Below are positions 5,998 to 12,801 of a stretch of 20,655 bases of DNA, one piece after another. The stretch comes from a virus, in IMG/VR virus record IMGVR_UViG_3300044808_000020, positions 1 through 20,655 of that record; one strand, 5' to 3'. The notes beneath the pieces were generated by a model that did no database searches, was not told the origin of the DNA, and worked only from the letters and a program-made list of their open reading frames with translations. Position 1 is the first letter of the stretch. Each line of letters opens with the position of its first letter. The translations under genes and the position numbers were made by a program.

Positions 5998-6080
5998 TAG
6001 ACCTAATAATATCCACGCATATCCTCGACATTAGACCTACCGGGAGAAATAAGAATCCCCCTCGTCTAAGCCTACCGGGA
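5998..6080 (+). promoter_or_regulatory. Operator-like boxes before the tail-fibre operon
   Basis: TTAGACCTA at 5998-6006 and 6031-6039, and a related TAAGCCTA at 6067-6074. The last two are part of a 10-bp direct repeat CCTACCGGGA (6036-6045 and 6071-6080) with a 35-bp period. A weak -35/-10 pair (TCGACA 6025-6030, AATAAG 6048-6053) would place a box between the hexamers. Sites are seen; their regulatory role is inferred. Confidence 0.45.
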
Positions 6081-6115
6081 ACCACGTATCATCATAGTAG
6101 CGAAAGGAGTGCGGA

Positions 6116-6523
6116 GTGGCGTCAATCAACGCACTGAGGAGACGGCTAGGGCTGGGGGGCGGAAGCTCAGCGGCGACTCGAGGCACGACGAACGGCCAGA
6201 GGACGGGGCTGCGCTTCTCGCCCGGAGCGAAGATCGACACGTCTCAGGTAGACGACCGGCGGGTGGCTCCGTCAGAGTCCCCGATGCTGTCACACGCTGA
6301 GGGACGAGCGGATCGCTACCAAGGGCCGGCGGCTGGGACGGGGCCTCGTCAACCTGGAGATGCGGGGACGTGGAGGCCTGACCCCAGCGAGAGTCGAAGG
6401 AAGGCCGAGGCAGACGCCAAGACGAGGGCGCCCCGTCCTACCGGCACCGTCCCTGTAGGCTTGGTGTCCAGAAGTCCAGTGTCTCGAGAGGCACTAACTC
6501 GACGAGTTCAGAGGAGAAAATAG
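6116..6523 (+). CDS. Small basic, largely disordered protein upstream of tail fibre
   Basis: 135-aa protein rich in Arg, Gly, Ser and Pro, with a basic N-terminus (NALRRRLGLGG) and C-terminus (TRRVQRRK). The only distinctive segment is FSPGAKIDTSQVDDRR at residues ~34-49. Probably intrinsically disordered; a minor virion or DNA-binding protein is possible but not shown. The start is GTG at 6116 after AAAGGAGTGCGGA. The stop TAG is immediately followed by the ATG of the tail-fibre gene, whose ribosome site (AGGAG) lies inside this gene, so the two are coupled. It is the first gene of the plus unit that starts after the operator-like boxes. Coding status is supported by ribosome site and spacing more than by composition. 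Confidence 0.68.
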   Translation: MASINALRRRLGLGGGSSAATRGTTNGQRTGLRFSPGAKIDTSQVDDRRVAPSESPMLSHAEGRADRYQGPAAGTGPRQPGDAGTWRPDPSESRRKAEADAKTRAPRPTGTVPVGLVSRSPVSREALTRRVQRRK

Positions 6524-8701
6524 ATGGGTTCAGTGTCGGATCACGAAAACGCTGCCTTGCCTGGAGTTGGCTCAATTGCGGACAGAGAAATCGCTTTCTG
6601 GTCTAGCGGATCGTTGGGCGGAGATGCTCTGGCCAAGGCCGCAAACCTCTCAGACCTTGTTAGTGCTGCGGCGGCTAGAGCGAACCTCGGGCTGGGTGGG
6701 GCCTCTATTCTCAGCGTCGGAAGCGGGGCTGGTGACGTTGCGGCGGGGGACTCTCCTGGAAACCTGGCTTACCAGCTCGCCTTCGGCGCCGGACCTGCTG
6801 GAGTTATCAAGCCGTGGCACGTTCCGGTACCTTATGGGGCTGAGCTATGGGCGCTCGTTAACTTTCGAGCCGGGTTCAATGTCACGGAACTGGCACCGTC
6901 GCTTACTCCAAACAGCACGACGCAGACCAAGCGAACGCTTGTAAGCGTCGGAACAATCCAAGAGGACGACGCTTTCCAACTTTCAGGTCGGGTCATCTCG
7001 ATGCCGAATGTCGGTTGGGCTTACATTCAGGTCAAGCTCGTAGACGCCGGGGGTACAGACCTGGCGGGGACGACTCCGCAAGCGTTGTTCACCAACGGAT
7101 TTGCTCATGCGGCGAATGAGCCATTCCTTTTCGACTTCAAGCCGAGTAACTTGTCAGGCTCTGGTGCCTTTGTTGAGGTACAGTTGCAGCTTTACAACAA
7201 CACCACGGCCGGCTCTGGACTTCTCGCCATAGACAATATGAGTTTGAGGCGAGCGACGGGCCATTCCCGGCCGATGTTCTTCTCTGCCGGCACGCTATCC
7301 CCACCAACTACCAACAACCCTATTCTCCACCAGCAAATATTCAATCCGGCTACCGGGGTTTGGCAGAACACCCGCACCGACTTCGCTACTGACGGCGCTC
7401 TGAGCGTGGCTCTCGGTGCAATTAACCATTTCGATGGGCCGTCTCCGTGGCGATACCCGCCCGCCGATCCCCTATTTCTCGCAGCCACTGGGAACGTCAC
7501 CACCCCTGTTGGCTCGGCCGAGGAATTGGCTGCCAACGCCCTAAGTCGTCCGGTTCGAGTCGGCAACAACGATCAGATTCTAGAAGTGCTCAAGCAGGAT
7601 GGGGTGACGTGGGAGTTGCGAGGTAACGCCCACGGGGGCGAGACTCTAATCTCCGTGGCTTCCCCGAACCTGGTCTACGAGGTTGATAATGGAGATGGTG
7701 TATGGATTCCGTGGGTAGGAACTGGTAACCTGCTGCGGACCTGCCGCCGGTTCCGGTTCACCTTCAACACCCAGCTCGCTCGCTCTGCCCCAGACTCCGA
7801 CGTGTTCGCCACAGTCTCCCATGTGGCGACGTTCTTCCCGGACGGCATGATGCGGATGGATCGCACGATGACTTTTACCAAGGCGATGACGCTCCGCATG
7901 ATGATTGACTGGATGAGCAGCCATTCAGTTACTACTCCGAAGCTCGGCAGGATAGGTGCTGGTCATCAGGTCACGGACGAGATAGACATTTACACCAAGG
8001 CCGCTCGGCCGGTCGCTCCTACGGCCGCCACGGCGACGGTTGGCGGTGTACTGCCAGCAGCGACCTACACGTACACATACACCGACCTCACCGAGGGTGG
8101 TGAAACCACTCCGGCGATTGCAGTTACTCAAGTCACGACCGGCTCGACATCTACAGTTACCCTGACCTTGCCAGCGGTTCCATCTGGAGTAACAGGTCGA
8201 CGCATCTACGGCAGATCAACTGGCGTTATGCGGCAGGTGCTCCTGACCACTCTTGGGCCAGTCACGACATGGACGGATGATGGTTCTATCCCCGCAATCG
8301 GAGCGCAGCCGCCTCGTGTAAACACAGCTAGGCGTCTCGATCAGCCCACGAGCATCGCCCTAGACTCCGCCCTGTCCGACTCGGCAACGTGGTCGGTATG
8401 GAAAGACCTCCCGACCGGCATGTGTTTTGGCAACATCTTCGACCGGGATGCTGTTCTCGGCCGTACTGGTGTTGTCGCCGCCCGGACCAAGCTCGAAGCG
8501 GGAAGTGGGATCGTTAAGAACTACATTCTTCCGGTATGGTTGAACAGTGATACAGCATTAATCGCCGGTGGGACTGTGTGGACAGCTACTCATTGGTGTA
8601 TGTCTTATTGTCCTGCCGACCCGAATGGACGATGGGAACAAGAGATTGCTGACCGTGCCGCTTTCCTCTCGTCCCTCAAGACGCTCTACCCAGCGACATG
8701 A
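6524..8701 (+). CDS. Tail fibre / receptor-binding-like protein
   Basis: 725-aa extended beta-rich virion protein, expected to form a fibre that binds the host surface. Residues 41-59 contain NLSDLVSAAAARANLGLGG, the short helical 'NLSDL...AR.NLGL' unit typical of tail-fibre N-termini. Residues ~90-243 look like a jelly-roll carbohydrate-binding module ending in AIDNMSLRR. Residues ~495-595 look like an Fn3-type domain (AATYTYTYTDLTEGGETTP, then GVTGRRIYGRSTG). The C-terminal ~120 residues are unassigned and would be the most variable receptor-contact part. The codons are visibly less GC-biased than in the early genes, in line with separate acquisition. Its stop is 3 bp from the convergent minus gene. 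It sits away from the head operon. Confidence 0.8.
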   Translation: MGSVSDHENAALPGVGSIADREIAFWSSGSLGGDALAKAANLSDLVSAAAARANLGLGGASILSVGSGAGDVAAGDSPGNLAYQLAFGAGPAGVIKPWHVPVPYGAELWALVNFRAGFNVTELAPSLTPNSTTQTKRTLVSVGTIQEDDAFQLSGRVISMPNVGWAYIQVKLVDAGGTDLAGTTPQALFTNGFAHAANEPFLFDFKPSNLSGSGAFVEVQLQLYNNTTAGSGLLAIDNMSLRRATGHSRPMFFSAGTLSPPTTNNPILHQQIFNPATGVWQNTRTDFATDGALSVALGAINHFDGPSPWRYPPADPLFLAATGNVTTPVGSAEELAANALSRPVRVGNNDQILEVLKQDGVTWELRGNAHGGETLISVASPNLVYEVDNGDGVWIPWVGTGNLLRTCRRFRFTFNTQLARSAPDSDVFATVSHVATFFPDGMMRMDRTMTFTKAMTLRMMIDWMSSHSVTTPKLGRIGAGHQVTDEIDIYTKAARPVAPTAATATVGGVLPAATYTYTYTDLTEGGETTPAIAVTQVTTGSTSTVTLTLPAVPSGVTGRRIYGRSTGVMRQVLLTTLGPVTTWTDDGSIPAIGAQPPRVNTARRLDQPTSIALDSALSDSATWSVWKDLPTGMCFGNIFDRDAVLGRTGVVAARTKLEAGSGIVKNYILPVWLNSDTALIAGGTVWTATHWCMSYCPADPNGRWEQEIADRAAFLSSLKTLYPAT

Positions 8702-8704
8702 GTC

Positions 8705-8968
8705 TTACTCTACGTCTACCCAGCCGTCGAAGATAGTGTCGTATCTCCCGGTGGTGACGTTCGCCTGCTCGTGGAACTGCGCTGACACCCGCTCGGATGG
8801 GAACTCGTCGTCGCTAAACGCTTCGAGTTCCAGAACGAGGTTTCCGATGTCACGATCGTACACTCGTTCCCAGGTGACGCCGACGATGTGAACGTCGTCC
8901 GGGAGATGGAGAAGCTGGTGGAGGAACTCTCCAGCCATCGGCATCAGAGCCTTGCGGTCAGCACTCAT
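8705..8968 (-). CDS. Small hypothetical protein (87 aa), last gene of minus operon
   Basis: 87-aa acidic protein (MSADRKALMPMAGEFLHQLL at the N-terminus, YDTIFDGWVDVE at the C-terminus), with a beta-rich middle. Not recognised. The start is uncertain: ATG at 8968 overlaps the preceding gene by 11 nt, while the in-frame ATG at 9004 would add 12 residues; neither has a good ribosome site, and 8968 was chosen as the shorter overlap. It ends 3 bp from the convergent tail-fibre stop with no hairpin between them, so the two transcripts are likely to run into each other. Confidence 0.68.
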   Translation of the reverse strand: MSADRKALMPMAGEFLHQLLHLPDDVHIVGVTWERVYDRDIGNLVLELEAFSDDEFPSERVSAQFHEQANVTTGRYDTIFDGWVDVE

Positions 8969-9197
8969 GATCGAACCACGCTTTCTTGTCGTCGCAGTAT
9001 CCATGTCTCATATGCATGTAGCAGGCGTTGAGACGCTCCTTGGCGCTGATGAGGAACCACTTCCAGCGAGGATAGGGCGTCAGGTAGGGTGGCCTCCACC
9101 CGAGCTGCTCGAACACCAGAGGCTTCTCGACCTGATGTCTTAGAGCCTCACCGTAGAACTGCTTGAAGTACGCATCTACGGAGTCCCACCCAGGCAT
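8958..9197 (-). CDS. Small hypothetical protein (79 aa)
   Basis: 79-aa protein rich in aromatic residues (FKQFYGEAL, GWRPPYLTPYPRWKWFL) with a C-terminal Cys/His cluster (CYMHMRHGYCDD and a final HEC) that could bind metal. Not recognised. The ATG at 9197 overlaps the upstream stop by one base (TGATG). In the middle of an operon of small genes; such genes in phages often act as host-directed modulators, but nothing here proves it. Confidence 0.7.
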   Translation of the reverse strand: MPGWDSVDAYFKQFYGEALRHQVEKPLVFEQLGWRPPYLTPYPRWKWFLISAKERLNACYMHMRHGYCDDKKAWFDHEC

Positions 9198-9520
9198 CAG
9201 TTGTGGCTCTGGTCGTCGGCGGGCGCCACAGTGTCCTCGGGGTCGAACACTTCCATGGAGAACGGGACGATGTGACCTTGGAAGGTGAGCCAGAACTTCC
9301 AGCCGCCCTTCTCGAGAAGCTCTTTGTCCTCGTCCGTGATCTCGACCAGCACGTTGAGCTCAGGCCGCACCGACCCGTCTCCCTGTAGGGTCATGCCAAC
9401 CATCGCCTCGACGGGCTGAACAGTTCCCTGGTCTCCGTCGGGAGGGCCGATGACGAGATGACGCCAGCCCATCGGCTCGCCTTTCGCCACGATGGCTGGG
9501 TCAATCTTGATCGGTTCCAC
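9197..9520 (-). CDS. Hypothetical protein (107 aa)
   Basis: 107-aa acidic protein, probably mostly beta (HLVIGPP, VGMTLQGDGSVRPELNVLVEITDED, FWLTFQGHIVPFSMEVF) with a polar C-terminal tail. Not recognised. The start is GTG at 9520 after AAGGAGAACA, a clear ribosome site, and it overlaps the upstream 63-aa gene by 20 nt. Confidence 0.75.
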   Translation of the reverse strand: MEPIKIDPAIVAKGEPMGWRHLVIGPPDGDQGTVQPVEAMVGMTLQGDGSVRPELNVLVEITDEDKELLEKGGWKFWLTFQGHIVPFSMEVFDPEDTVAPADDQSHN

Positions 9521-9692
9521 TGTTCTCCTTCATGTCCTCGTACCGCTTGCGGAATCGGATAGGTACAACGAGCTTGATGTCCGGTGCGTCCTCAAGCGCT
9601 CCCAAGGTCACGCCCGTCTCGAGTGTGTCCTTGTAGGAGCCGCCGTTCATCAGGGCCTCCAAGGCCTCTTCACGGAGTCGGCGTCGATCCAT
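9501..9692 (-). CDS. Small hypothetical protein (63 aa)
   Basis: 63-aa protein, MDRRRLREEALEALMNG at the start, with a central segment (TGVTLGALEDAPDIKLVVPIRFRKRYEDM). Not recognised. The ATG at 9692 lies inside the end of the exonuclease gene (23-nt overlap), and its own end overlaps the next gene by 20 nt. The overlaps on both sides and the fit to the operon are the main support. Confidence 0.65.
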   Translation of the reverse strand: MDRRRLREEALEALMNGGSYKDTLETGVTLGALEDAPDIKLVVPIRFRKRYEDMKENSGTDQD

Positions 9693-10287
9693 CCCATGTC
9701 CCCATGATGTGCTCGAACGTGGCCTTGACTTCTCGGGTGTCCCCGAGGGCGGTGTGGCGCTGGTCCTTCGGGGGCCGCTCGAGGCGGAGCTGCTCAGCCA
9801 GCCAGTCGGACTTCCACGGCAGAGGAAGCTCGAGGGCGGTCGGGTAGGTCGTTCCTGCCGACTGAGCGGCTAGGTGACCGACTGCCAGAGCCTCGACGTC
9901 GATCATGTGGTAATGCCACGCAGGAGTGAACCCTTGTGACAGCAAGAGCTTCTCGTAGAAGGATGCGTCGAACCACGGACAAGCTCCGACGATGTGCCTC
10001 CCAGCGGTGGCGTAGGCGAGTTCCTCGGCCACGTAGCGAGGGTCATCCCAAACGTCCGGGCCGGCCTCTCTGACAAGCTCAGTGCGCTGGTAGAAGTTGT
10101 TGATGGATAGAGCGACGGGATCGGCGTCCTGGAGGGCCGGGGGCCAGATGCGTCGAACTTCCTCGACCCACTGGTTCTTCGGAGCGTCGAACACGATCCA
10201 GGCGATCTCCCAGGCGTCGCACCGCTTGGGATCGAGGCCGGTCGTCTCGCAGTCAGTGAAGAACAGCCTGCTCGGGTCGTAGGTCAT
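9670..10287 (-). CDS. DnaQ-like DEDDh 3'-5' exonuclease
   Basis: 205-aa exonuclease of the DnaQ/RNase T fold, removing nucleotides from 3' ends; in a phage it would serve proofreading, recombination or nucleotide salvage. Motif ExoI is FTDCETTGLD with Asp12 and Glu14; ExoII is the PWFD segment with Asp107; ExoIII is HTALGDTREV with His178 and Asp183, so the two-metal set DEDDh is complete. No polymerase domain is attached; length fits a stand-alone exonuclease. The start is ATG at 10287 after AGAAGGAGTCGAA; the longer frame upstream to 10389 would cover the 40-aa gene and has no ribosome site. It overlaps the 40-aa gene by 4 nt (ATGA). Confidence 0.92.
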   Translation of the reverse strand: MTYDPSRLFFTDCETTGLDPKRCDAWEIAWIVFDAPKNQWVEEVRRIWPPALQDADPVALSINNFYQRTELVREAGPDVWDDPRYVAEELAYATAGRHIVGACPWFDASFYEKLLLSQGFTPAWHYHMIDVEALAVGHLAAQSAGTTYPTALELPLPWKSDWLAEQLRLERPPKDQRHTALGDTREVKATFEHIMGTWDGSTPTP

Positions 10288-10406
10288 TTCGACTCCTTCT
10301 GTGGACAGTCCCAAGGACACTCCACAATCTTGATGGTCTTGTTGGGGTCGGCGCATCGGCACTGAGAAACCAATGTGCCATGCTTGCACTCACTTCGGTA
10401 ATGCAC
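10284..10406 (-). CDS. 40-aa Cys/His-rich putative zinc-binding protein
   Basis: Very small gene. The protein is 40 aa: MHYRSECKHGTLVSQCRCAD at the N-terminus, then PNKTIKIVECPWDCPQKESK. Cys7, His9, Cys16, Cys18, Cys30 and Cys34 are spaced as in small zinc-ribbon or knuckle proteins, and this 'C-HG...CRC...K...C' pattern resembles other tiny actinophage proteins. The start is GTG at 10406 after GAAGGAGGAAC, a strong ribosome site; it overlaps the upstream 62-aa gene by 17 nt and the exonuclease start by 4 nt. All six potential ligands and the coupling on both sides make chance unlikely. Function unknown; nucleic-acid or protein binding is plausible. Confidence 0.78.
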   Translation of the reverse strand: MHYRSECKHGTLVSQCRCADPNKTIKIVECPWDCPQKESK

Positions 10407-10578
10407 GTTCCTCCTTCCGCCTCTCTACTTCCTTGTGGTCATGGTGGTGGTTCTCTGCGGTTCGATGGAGCGGGAACGCCTCAACGTCCGCCCACCCGCA
10501 CGAACACCCCGCTCTGTAGTGTTTCTTTCCTCGAGGCCCCCATGGGTATGAGGGGTGGACTCGTAGGCTGTGGATCAA
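10390..10578 (-). CDS. 62-aa Cys/His protein
   Basis: 62-aa protein with GCSCGW near residue 25, then an His-rich helix (HRTAENHHHDHKEVERRKEE). The Cys pair plus the later His residues could form a small zinc site. The start is TTG at 10578, coupled to the methyltransferase stop (TTGA overlap) and preceded by AAAGGGAG. Not recognised by name; small CxCGW proteins of this kind recur in actinophages. The unusual start codon is compensated by the good ribosome site. Confidence 0.7.
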   Translation of the reverse strand: MIHSLRVHPSYPWGPRGKKHYRAGCSCGWADVEAFPLHRTAENHHHDHKEVERRKEERALPK

Positions 10579-11474
10579 AAGAGGCTCCCTTTGGCGAATC
10601 GCTTGTGGCAGATGTCGATGTATTTCTGTGAGAGTTCAGTACCGATGCCAATGCGTCCGAGCTTCTGAGCTACAAGAACCGTCGTTCCCGAGCCGAGGAA
10701 GGGGTCAAAGACCCACTCGTTCGTGTACGTGTAGAGCTTGACGAAGCGCTCGACGAGTTCGTCGGGGTACGTGAATGGATGACCGAGTTTACGACCTTCA
10801 CGCTCAGCTGAAATATGCCAAACCGGGTCCATGAGCCAAGCGTGTTCAGTGGGTCCGAGTTTAGAAGCCGCCTGAATCTCCGGATGAATCTTGGAGACGT
10901 CGACCTTGCGTTGAGAAAACTGGAGTGGCTTCTGAAAGACGAGGCACATCTCGAAAGTGTTTGCAGCCAGGACTCCTTTGGGCATGGGGAAGCTCCCCGA
11001 AGGAGGACTATACGACGCCCCCTTAGCCCAAATGAACTCCTCACGTAGAACAAACCCGATATCGAGACAACGTTTGAGGACGGCGGCAACGTTGGGGTAC
11101 ATACCACTTGCACCAGAGGGAATGTCGTAGATGTTGACCACGAGTCGACCGAGGTCCTCGAGGAGGTTGTAACACATACGCCATACCTTCTCGAGAAAAT
11201 CATGAGAGGCGTTGAAGTCCTTGGGGTCGACGAAGGTGGCATAGTCAGGCTCCGGTTGATCGACTCCCGGATAGGGAGGGCTGGTAACGATGAGAGCGGT
11301 CTTGCTACGAGGGAGCACGAGGTCCATCATCAGGCAGTTGCCGTGATAGATTTGTGCTCGACCATCGTCAATGACGAGTTCAGGCCTCTTCTCTTGATCT
11401 GAAACGGCGTTCAGCATCACCGAGGGTGTCTGGTCCGACCCTGTAATTGGCGAAGTAGGCGTCGACTGACTCAC
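10575..11474 (-). CDS. DNA methyltransferase (N4-cytosine / N6-adenine, beta class)
   Basis: 299-aa S-adenosylmethionine-dependent DNA methyltransferase modifying an exocyclic amino group. The catalytic motif IV TSPPYPG (64-70) comes before the AdoMet motif I DPFLGSGTT (257-265), the order of the beta class; Glu280 (GTE) is the likely ribose-binding acid. An SPPY rather than DPPY motif leans toward N4-cytosine but does not prove it. No restriction nuclease is seen nearby, so it is probably an orphan enzyme protecting phage DNA from host restriction. The start is GTG at 11474 with GAAGGGACGAA upstream, giving a 95-nt overlap with the RHH gene; an ATG at 11417 is the alternative and would drop 19 poorly conserved-looking residues. 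Confidence 0.9.
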   Translation of the reverse strand: MSQSTPTSPITGSDQTPSVMLNAVSDQEKRPELVIDDGRAQIYHGNCLMMDLVLPRSKTALIVTSPPYPGVDQPEPDYATFVDPKDFNASHDFLEKVWRMCYNLLEDLGRLVVNIYDIPSGASGMYPNVAAVLKRCLDIGFVLREEFIWAKGASYSPPSGSFPMPKGVLAANTFEMCLVFQKPLQFSQRKVDVSKIHPEIQAASKLGPTEHAWLMDPVWHISAEREGRKLGHPFTYPDELVERFVKLYTYTNEWVFDPFLGSGTTVLVAQKLGRIGIGTELSQKYIDICHKRFAKGSLF

Positions 11475-11601
11475 GTATGATTCGTCCCTTCGATTTTCCA
11501 GTCACTCGCATGAGGACTTCAATATGCACTTCTTGATCCTCGTACAGGCCAACGGAGGAAACACGGAGCTTTCCCCGCTTGTCCCGCTTAGACCTGCCCA
11601 C
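11380..11601 (-). CDS. Ribbon-helix-helix regulator, apparently leaderless
   Basis: 73-aa protein with a CopG/Arc-like ribbon-helix-helix: strand KLRVSSVGLYE, helix DQEVHIEVLMRVTG, then SKGRIIRESVDAYFANY. Such proteins dimerise and insert the beta ribbon into the major groove, typically repressing their own operon. The start is chosen as GTG at 11601 because a TTGACA-17-CATGAT promoter (11609-11637) predicts transcription to begin on or next to that codon; ATGs at 11610 and 11613 lie upstream of the predicted transcript start. The frame is open to an ATG at 11727 with a GGAGGAAAA in front, but that part lies opposite the XRE-like gene and looks like shadow. It is the first gene of the operon running to 8705. 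Confidence 0.75.
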   Translation of the reverse strand: MGRSKRDKRGKLRVSSVGLYEDQEVHIEVLMRVTGKSKGRIIRESVDAYFANYRVGPDTLGDAERRFRSREEA

Positions 11602-11608
11602 GCCTGTC

Positions 11609-11637
11609 ATCATGGCACATGCGATCGGTGCTGTCAA
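11609..11637 (-). promoter_or_regulatory. Consensus sigma70-like promoter of the RHH-methyltransferase operon
   Basis: On the minus strand TTGACA (11637-11632), 17 nt, CATGAT (11614-11609). The -35 is perfect. The predicted start is at 11603-11601, directly at a GTG codon. TTAGACCTG boxes lie on both sides in opposite orientation (11588-11596 and 11673-11681). Confidence 0.65.
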
Positions 11638-12113
11638 GGAGTAGCCATCCAGTAATCCGGGCCAGGGCCGAAGCAGGTCTAACACTCGCTCAGGCGTCGG
11701 CAGAGGCCGGTTGTCATCTCCAGGCATTTTTCCTCCAAGAGCAGGGAGTCTATCCTCATATCCTTCCAGCCATCGGGGAGTGGATACAGTTGCATGGTTA
11801 CTACTTACCGGAGGCTGAGCGTGAGTACAGGGAGTTCCAGAAGCGAAAGAGAGTCGCTAGCGGTGAGCAGTTCGGAGTCTCGATTCTCGAACTTGGACCT
11901 CCCGAACCTAATCCGATTGTCGGGCTTCGTGCACAACTTCTCCTCAGCCGTATGGGCTTCGCAAAGCGGTTCTGCCTTCATCCAGGAATGCTCTACCGAG
12001 TGGAAGAAGGAATCTCTCGTTCCCTTCCGTCGCAGTTGGCTGAGGCCCTCTTAGAAGCTGGAGTTCCGATCGAGGTAGTGGATGAGCTTCGTGATCGGTT
12101 GGAGGAACAATGA
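11619..12113 (+). CDS. XRE-like helix-turn-helix protein
   Basis: 164-aa protein whose N-terminal ~60 residues match a lambda-repressor-like HTH: IRARAEAGLTLAQASAEAG as helices 1-2, then LQAFFLQEQGVYPHILPAI as recognition helix and following turn. The C-terminal ~60 residues appear to hold a second similar unit (LLLSRMGFAKRFCLHPGMLY, then SLPSQLAEALLEAG), so it may be a tandem-HTH regulator. It is the first gene of the head operon and overlaps the small terminase start by 4 nt (ATGA). The start is uncertain: ATG at 11619 and GTG at 11628 are the only options and neither has an upstream ribosome site; AAGGAGT lies just downstream. It may be a late-operon regulator or a terminase-associated DNA-binding protein. 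Confidence 0.72.
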   Translation: MRSVLSRSSHPVIRARAEAGLTLAQASAEAGCHLQAFFLQEQGVYPHILPAIGEWIQLHGYYLPEAEREYREFQKRKRVASGEQFGVSILELGPPEPNPIVGLRAQLLLSRMGFAKRFCLHPGMLYRVEEGISRSLPSQLAEALLEAGVPIEVVDELRDRLEEQ

Positions 12114-12793
12114 GTCTTTCTGATTCGATGATTGATGTCCTGACATACATCGAGCAGGTTTGGTGGGAGGATAACAAGTCTGTTCCCACTGACGAGAAGA
12201 TCGCTGAGGCTACAGGGGTGGGCCTCCAGACGATCAAAGGTTACTGGAAGGACTCGAACTTCCGAGCAGCGTTGAACGCTCGAGGCGTTACGTTCGTTAA
12301 CGAGATGACCAGCGGCAAGGCGTTGTCGTATGCTCAGCTTCAAGTGGCGAACATGCTCATGAACATCATGGACAAGCGCTCGCTCCGTGAGAAGCTCCAG
12401 GCGGCTAACCTTCCAGGTGTAACTCCGGCTCAGGTGGGAGCCTGGATGCGTCAGCCTGCCTTCCAGGCGCATCTCCGTCGTCGAGCGCAAGTGTTGTACG
12501 ATGACGCTGATGTCTCAGCAAATCTGGCTCTGGTGAAGGCCATCGACGCCGGAGACCTCAAGGCTGTTCAGTTGTTTCTCGAGATGACTGGACGGTACAC
12601 TCCACGATCCACGGTGGACGTTAACATACATGCGGTGTTGGCGAGGGTTGTGGAGATTGTATCCATCCATGTGCGTGACCCCGCTATCTTGGAGGCCATA
12701 GCACACGACATGGAGAACCTGGAGTTGGGTAAGCCACAGGCGATCGTGGTCTCCAGCGAAGTTGTACTCGACAAGGTAAACATCACCCTATGA
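12110..12793 (+). CDS. terS: Probable terminase small subunit
   Basis: 227-aa DNA-binding protein. The N-terminal HTH (VPTDEKIAEATGVGLQTIKGYWKDSNFRAALNARG, residues ~25-59) is followed by a helical region containing a second HTH-like unit (LPGVTPAQVGAWMRQPAFQAHLRRRA) and a helical segment suited to ring oligomerisation. Its position, two genes ahead of the large terminase in the head operon, is the standard place for the small subunit that recognises packaging DNA. The start ATG at 12110 is coupled to the XRE-like gene. The call is by architecture and context, not by a diagnostic catalytic motif. Confidence 0.72.
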   Translation: MSLSDSMIDVLTYIEQVWWEDNKSVPTDEKIAEATGVGLQTIKGYWKDSNFRAALNARGVTFVNEMTSGKALSYAQLQVANMLMNIMDKRSLREKLQAANLPGVTPAQVGAWMRQPAFQAHLRRRAQVLYDDADVSANLALVKAIDAGDLKAVQLFLEMTGRYTPRSTVDVNIHAVLARVVEIVSIHVRDPAILEAIAHDMENLELGKPQAIVVSSEVVLDKVNITL

Positions 12794-12801
12794 GGAGGAA
12801 C

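Noticed and set aside
11602-11727. Extension of the RHH protein to ATG 11727 with a GGAGGAAAA in front
   Set aside because: The extra residues lie opposite the HTH of the XRE-like gene and contain no recognisable fold, and a consensus promoter sits inside. Kept as an alternative but not chosen.
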